Assembly (NCBI GenBank): GCA_903861235.1
Contig: CAIOTP010000223.1
Span: 1 to 10,983 of the forward strand
DNA from: an uncultured bacterium
Lineage (GTDB): Bacteria; Planctomycetota; Phycisphaerae; Phycisphaerales; SM1A02
DNA length: 10,983 nt
Direction of reading: 5' to 3'
Shown: positions 8,413 through 10,983 of the stretch, piece after piece
Layout of the letters: the number at the start of each line of letters is the position of its first letter
Position numbering within the stretch: position 1 is the first letter of the stretch
Made by a program: the position numbers and the translations under genes
The notes under the pieces: model-generated
Told to the model about the DNA's origin: nothing
The model's database searches: none
Seen by the model: only the letters and a program-made list of their open reading frames with translations

Positions 8413-8428
8413 GAAGGGAGGATTGAAC

Positions 8429-8707
8429 ATGAGTGCAGGGAGTGAGGAAAGCATGGCATCCGGGGCCGGATCGGCCCCCACACGCTTCGAGCATCTGCGC
8501 GGTCTGCTCCGCCGGATGGACAGCACGGTCGACAGCACGCGCGACCGCCGCATGGGCAGGGTGATGGTGGAGCCGACTCCGGCTCCGGCCGCGATTCCCT
8601 TCCCCAGGGCGACGGCGCCCGCCAGCGGCAAGCCGCGGGCGGTGGCCAAGAGCCTGAGCGACTTCGAGGCGGCGTTCGCCCGCCTGACGGATCGCCAGGC
8701 CGGCTGA
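8429..8707 (+). CDS. Small protein of unknown function (92 aa)
   Basis: I do not recognise this protein. It is supported as a gene by GGGAGG at 8416-8421, seven bases before the ATG, and by G/C-ending codons throughout, as in the neighbours. It has four visible parts: a Ser/Gly/Ala-rich start; a basic helix-like stretch (FEHLRGLLRRMDSTVD then RDRRMGRVM); a Pro/Ala-rich middle (PTPAPAAIPFPRATAPA); and a C-terminal amphipathic-looking segment (KSLSDFEAAFARLTDRQ). There is no signal peptide, membrane segment or cysteine. The long open frame that runs into it from upstream is antisense to the protease and is a shadow; only the part from this ATG looks coding. It is divergent from the protease and 67 bases before the M42 peptidase gene. 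A second in-frame ATG lies at 8453, without a good ribosome site. Confidence 0.68.
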   Translation: MSAGSEESMASGAGSAPTRFEHLRGLLRRMDSTVDSTRDRRMGRVMVEPTPAPAAIPFPRATAPASGKPRAVAKSLSDFEAAFARLTDRQAG

Positions 8708-8759
8708 CGGAATTCTGGTTCGAAGGGTCGGCGAGTCGGATCGCGAAGGCAGTGGCGGA

Positions 8760-8765
8760 TACATT
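8760..8765 (+). promoter_or_regulatory. Candidate -10 box of the M42 peptidase gene
   Basis: TACATT fits TAnnnT and ends 9 bases before the ATG at 8775, so the transcript would have a leader of only two or three bases. There is no purine-rich ribosome site between them (CCGCTCCCC) and no recognisable -35 about 17 bases upstream. The call rests on position and lack of a Shine-Dalgarno only. Confidence 0.3.
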
Positions 8766-8774
8766 CCGCTCCCC

Positions 8775-9875
8775 ATGCGCCCCGACTCGCTGACCTTCCT
8801 TCGGACCCTTCTCGACACCCCCAGCCCCAGCGGCTTCGAACGGCCTGGCCAGCAGGTCTGGCTGAGCTACGTGCGGCCGTTCGCCGACAAGGTGTGGAAC
8901 GACGCCTACGGCAACTGCTTCGCCAGCGTGGAGCCAGCGGGAGCGAAGCCGGGTTCGAAGGTGATGACCGTGGCCCTGTGCGGGCACGCCGACGAGATCG
9001 GCCTGATGGTCAACCACATCGACTCGAACGGCTACGTGTTCTGCAAGTCGATCGGCGGCATCGACGCGGGCAGCATCGTGGGCAAGCGCGTGCAGTTCCA
9101 GAGCAGCGTGCCCGGCGTGAGGAACCCGGTGCCCGGGCTGATCGGCGCCACCGCCATCCACCTGCAGGACAAGAGCGCCGAGGGCAAGGTGCGCAAGCTG
9201 CACGAGCTCTACATCGACGTCGGCGCCAAGGACCAGGCGGCGGCTCAGGCGCTGCTGAACATCGGCGACCCGGGCGTGTTCATGGATTCGAGCATGCTCA
9301 TGGGTGACGGCCTGATCGTGGCGCGCGGCCTGGACAACCGCATCGGCACCTTCGCCGCGGCCGAGGGCCTTCGCCTGGCGGCGGAGCGGCGCAAGGACCT
9401 GAAGGTGCGAGTGGTCGCGGTGAGCACGGTGCAGGAGGAAGTGGGCCTGCGAGGCGCGGCCATGATCGCGGAGGCGCTGCACCCGGATGTGGCGCTGGTG
9501 ACGGACGTGGGCCACGCCACCGACAGTCCGGGCATCAACCATGCCCAGCACGGCCACTTCAAGCTGGGTGGCGGACCCAAGATCAGCGTGGGCGGCTCCA
9601 TGCAGCCGGAGGTGGTGCAGCGGCTCCTGGAGGTGGCGAAGCAGAAGGACATCCCGGTGCAGCGCACCGCGGCGCCGGGCAGCAGCGGCACCGACACCGA
9701 CGCCATCTTCGTGCGGCGGGGCGGCATTCCCAGCGGACTGGTGAGCCTGCCCATCCGGTACATGCACACCACCGTGGAGATGACCGCCCTGAAGGATCTG
9801 GAGCAGATCGGCGAGATCTTCGCGGGCTTCTGCCTGGGCCTGAAGGGCGACGAGAGCTTCGTGCCCGCGCTCTGA
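8775..9875 (+). CDS. M42-family metallo-aminopeptidase (TET/endoglucanase-like)
   Basis: A 366-residue cytoplasmic di-metal aminopeptidase that removes N-terminal residues from short peptides; M42 enzymes often assemble into tetrahedral dodecamers. All expected catalytic and metal residues are present: His71 and Asp73 in GHADEIG, bridging Asp187 in GLDNR, Glu221-Glu222 in QEEVG (general base plus metal ligand), Asp244 in VTDVGHATD, and His331 in RYMHTTVE. The N-terminal TPSPSGFE is also typical. Length is normal for the family. The exact peptide specificity cannot be read from sequence, and some members were once named endoglucanase or deblocking aminopeptidase. No Shine-Dalgarno precedes the ATG, and a TACATT box lies just upstream. 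The methyltransferase gene follows after 29 bases. It lies beyond the small gene, about 500 bases from the divergent tricorn-like protease gene, whose products it could shorten further. Confidence 0.93.
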   Translation: MRPDSLTFLRTLLDTPSPSGFERPGQQVWLSYVRPFADKVWNDAYGNCFASVEPAGAKPGSKVMTVALCGHADEIGLMVNHIDSNGYVFCKSIGGIDAGSIVGKRVQFQSSVPGVRNPVPGLIGATAIHLQDKSAEGKVRKLHELYIDVGAKDQAAAQALLNIGDPGVFMDSSMLMGDGLIVARGLDNRIGTFAAAEGLRLAAERRKDLKVRVVAVSTVQEEVGLRGAAMIAEALHPDVALVTDVGHATDSPGINHAQHGHFKLGGGPKISVGGSMQPEVVQRLLEVAKQKDIPVQRTAAPGSSGTDTDAIFVRRGGIPSGLVSLPIRYMHTTVEMTALKDLEQIGEIFAGFCLGLKGDESFVPAL

Positions 9876-9892
9876 GCGGGTCCGGGCCTCCG

Positions 9893-9898
9893 TAGACT
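9893..9898 (+). promoter_or_regulatory. Candidate -10 box of the methyltransferase gene (leaderless start)
   Basis: TAGACT fits TAnnnT and ends six bases before the ATG at 9905, so transcription would begin at or next to the start codon. No Shine-Dalgarno is visible before this ATG and there is no clear -35. It lies in the 29-base gap after the M42 gene, so read-through from that gene is also possible. Confidence 0.3.
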
Positions 9899-9904
9899 GC
9901 AGCC

Positions 9905-10588
9905 ATGCTCCGCTTCGTCCGCGAGGCCTTCCGCGACATCCGCCACACAGGCAGCGTGTGGCCGAGCAGTCCGGCTCTGGCGAAGGCCATGACCAAGGGC
10001 ATGATGGCCATGCGGGGTGAGCGTCGCATCCTGGAGGTGGGCCCGGGCACGGGACCCTTCACCGAACGGATCCTGAAGCAGCTGCGGCGTGGAGATCGCT
10101 TCGACATCGTGGAGATGAATCCAGCCTTCTGTCGCGAACTGGAGCGGAGGCTGCTGAAGGGCTTCCGGCACCAGCGCAGCGACATCGACGTGGTGCTTCA
10201 CCAGGCGGCGATCCAGGACGCGGACCTGCCCGGCGAATACGACCTGGTGGTGTGCGGCCTGCCCTTCAACAACTTTCCTCCCACGCTGGTGCGGTCGATC
10301 TTCCGTCGCATGATGCGGCTGCTGCGTGACGGAGGTGAACTGGCCTACTTCGAGTACGCGGGTGTGAGGAAGATCAAGGCGCCGCTGGTCGGTGAGCGCG
10401 GCCGTCAGCGCCTGAAGGGAATCGCGTACGTGGGTGAGAGCCTGCGTCGTCGTTTCGACGGGCGTCAGGAACTGGTGCTGGGCAACCTGCCTCCGGCCTT
10501 GGCCACCCGGCTGTGCAAGGGCGCGGGGGCGCCACCGGCCCGGAAGCGGCGGGCCGGCACGAGCCGTCGCCGTGGTCGTGCGGCCTGA
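9905..10588 (+). CDS. SAM-dependent methyltransferase, PmtA-like (phospholipid N-methyltransferase type)
   Basis: A 227-residue class I methyltransferase. Motif I is LEVGPGTG (Glu44 to Gly50), the acidic residue that would hold the SAM ribose is Glu70 in VEMNP, and motif IV is CGLPFNNFP (117-125). SVWPSSPALAKAM just before motif I, together with the GLPFNNF block, resembles bacterial PmtA, which methylates phosphatidylethanolamine towards phosphatidylcholine; the same general shape occurs in rRNA adenine dimethylases (KsgA), whose motif IV is NLPY-like and not seen here. The first ~16 residues (LRFVREAFRDIRHTG) could form an amphipathic helix for membrane contact, as known for PmtA. The last ~20 residues are a basic Arg/Lys tail, which is unusual for PmtA. 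The substrate is therefore inferred, not shown. It ends three bases before dapL. Confidence 0.8.
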   Translation: MLRFVREAFRDIRHTGSVWPSSPALAKAMTKGMMAMRGERRILEVGPGTGPFTERILKQLRRGDRFDIVEMNPAFCRELERRLLKGFRHQRSDIDVVLHQAAIQDADLPGEYDLVVCGLPFNNFPPTLVRSIFRRMMRLLRDGGELAYFEYAGVRKIKAPLVGERGRQRLKGIAYVGESLRRRFDGRQELVLGNLPPALATRLCKGAGAPPARKRRAGTSRRRGRAA

Positions 10589-10591
10589 GCC

Positions 10592-10983
10592 ATGGCCCGC
10601 GTCAACGAGCACTTCCTGAAGCTGGCGGCGGGCTACTTCTTCCCGGAGATCGGCCGCCGCGTGAACGCGTTCATGGCCGAGCGGCCCGACCTGGCGGGGC
10701 GGATCATCCGCTGCGGCGTGGGCGACGTGACCGAACCGCTGCCCGAGGTGGCGATCCGGGCCCTGCACGAGGGAGCCGACGATCTGGCCACGCGCGAGCG
10801 GTTCCAGGGCTACGGACCTGCCACCGGCCACGAGTTCGTGCGCAAGGCGATCGCGCAGGTCGACTACCGCGACCGCGGCGTGCAGATGGCCGACGACGAG
10901 ATCTTCCTCTCGGACGGCAGCAAGCCGGACGCGAGCAACCTGCTGGAGATCCTGGGCCAAGGCAACCGGATCGCGGTGCAGGA
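10592..10983 (+). CDS. dapL: LL-diaminopimelate aminotransferase, N-terminal part (cut by window end)
   Basis: The first 130 codons of a PLP-dependent fold-type I aminotransferase that converts tetrahydrodipicolinate plus glutamate in one step to LL-diaminopimelate, bypassing the DapD/DapC/DapE route to lysine and peptidoglycan. Diagnostic segments are VNEHFLKLAAGYFFPEI at the start, CGVGDVTEPLP (substrate loop), FQGYGPATGHEFVRKAIA and EIFLSDGSKPD (PLP phosphate region). The PLP-binding lysine lies beyond the window. The start ATG follows the methyltransferase stop by three bases without a clear ribosome site, so the two are probably cotranscribed. DapL is known from Chlamydiae, other PVC bacteria, plants, cyanobacteria and some other phyla. 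Confidence 0.93.
   Translation, partial: MARVNEHFLKLAAGYFFPEIGRRVNAFMAERPDLAGRIIRCGVGDVTEPLPEVAIRALHEGADDLATRERFQGYGPATGHEFVRKAIAQVDYRDRGVQMADDEIFLSDGSKPDASNLLEILGQGNRIAVQ

Larger units (their letters stand above)
8264..8428. promoter_or_regulatory. Divergent intergenic region between the protease and the small gene
   Basis: These 165 bases separate two genes that point away from each other, so both promoters must lie here. I see the protease ribosome site at its left end and a short GC hairpin plus a ribosome site at its right end. TTGCCT at 8356-8361 followed 17 bases later by GATGGT is only a weak -35/-10 candidate for the plus strand. I found no clear operator palindrome. Confidence 0.5.

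Noticed and set aside
5015..8707. A 1230-codon open frame on the plus strand, antisense to the tricorn-like protease
   Set aside because: Long antisense frames are expected opposite a GC-rich gene. Its product is a run of Arg, Gly, His, Val and Leu without domains, while the opposite strand encodes a clear protease. Only its last 93 codons, from ATG 8429, look real.
8708..8774. A terminator between the small gene and the M42 gene
   Set aside because: I see no stem followed by a T-run in these 67 bases.
8385..9767. A 460-codon minus-strand open frame across the small gene and the M42 gene
   Set aside because: It is antisense to the M42 peptidase, whose metal ligands are all intact, and is rich in His and Arg with no domain.
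9245..10960. A 571-codon minus-strand open frame across the M42, methyltransferase and dapL genes
   Set aside because: It spans three recognisable genes on the other strand and its translation shows no family; it is a compositional shadow.

Overview
The window is strongly GC-rich bacterial DNA. It is almost fully coding, with G or C at most third codon positions. I read seven genes: a three-gene plus-strand operon, one very large minus-strand gene, then a small plus-strand gene and a plus-strand run of three, the last cut by the window edge. Two genes point to the Planctomycetes-Verrucomicrobia-Chlamydiae (PVC) group or a relative. The inorganic pyrophosphatase is the divergent type I associate with Chlamydia, and lysine/peptidoglycan precursor synthesis goes through DapL (LL-diaminopimelate aminotransferase). 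The huge exported tricorn-like protease with Ala/Glu/Lys/Pro-rich inserts also fits a planctomycete-like genome. The phylum is an inference; no marker here proves it.

Region 1 (11-4748, plus): a SNF2/SWI2-family ATPase of the bacterial HelZ-like type, then a SWIM zinc-finger protein, then a family I inorganic pyrophosphatase. The junctions are tight. The second gene starts at or just past the first gene's stop behind a GGAGGAGG ribosome site, and the third starts with a GTG that overlaps the second gene's TGA. The SNF2-SWIM pairing is a recurrent bacterial gene neighbourhood and suggests a DNA-remodelling or translocation complex of unknown purpose. The pyrophosphatase is probably a housekeeping gene carried along in the operon.

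Region 2 (4727-8263, minus): a tricorn-type serine protease of 1178 residues, with beta-propeller repeats, two low-complexity charged inserts, a PDZ domain and a complete Ser-His/Ser/Glu catalytic set. It converges on the pyrophosphatase gene and the two coding ends overlap by 22 bases, so there is no room for a conventional terminator.

Region 3 (8264-10983, plus): a 165-base divergent intergenic region, a small gene of unknown function (92 aa) with a good ribosome site, an M42 metallo-aminopeptidase with all metal ligands, a PmtA-like SAM-dependent methyltransferase, and the first 130 codons of dapL. The M42 and methyltransferase starts lack a Shine-Dalgarno sequence but have TAnnnT boxes a few bases upstream, which suggests leaderless or near-leaderless transcripts. 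The tricorn protease and the M42 enzyme lie on opposite sides of one short intergenic region and could be two steps of peptide breakdown. The protease, however, looks exported, whereas M42 enzymes are normally cytoplasmic.

I see no RNA gene, insertion sequence, CRISPR array, prophage gene or integration site. No stretch longer than 165 bases lacks a gene.
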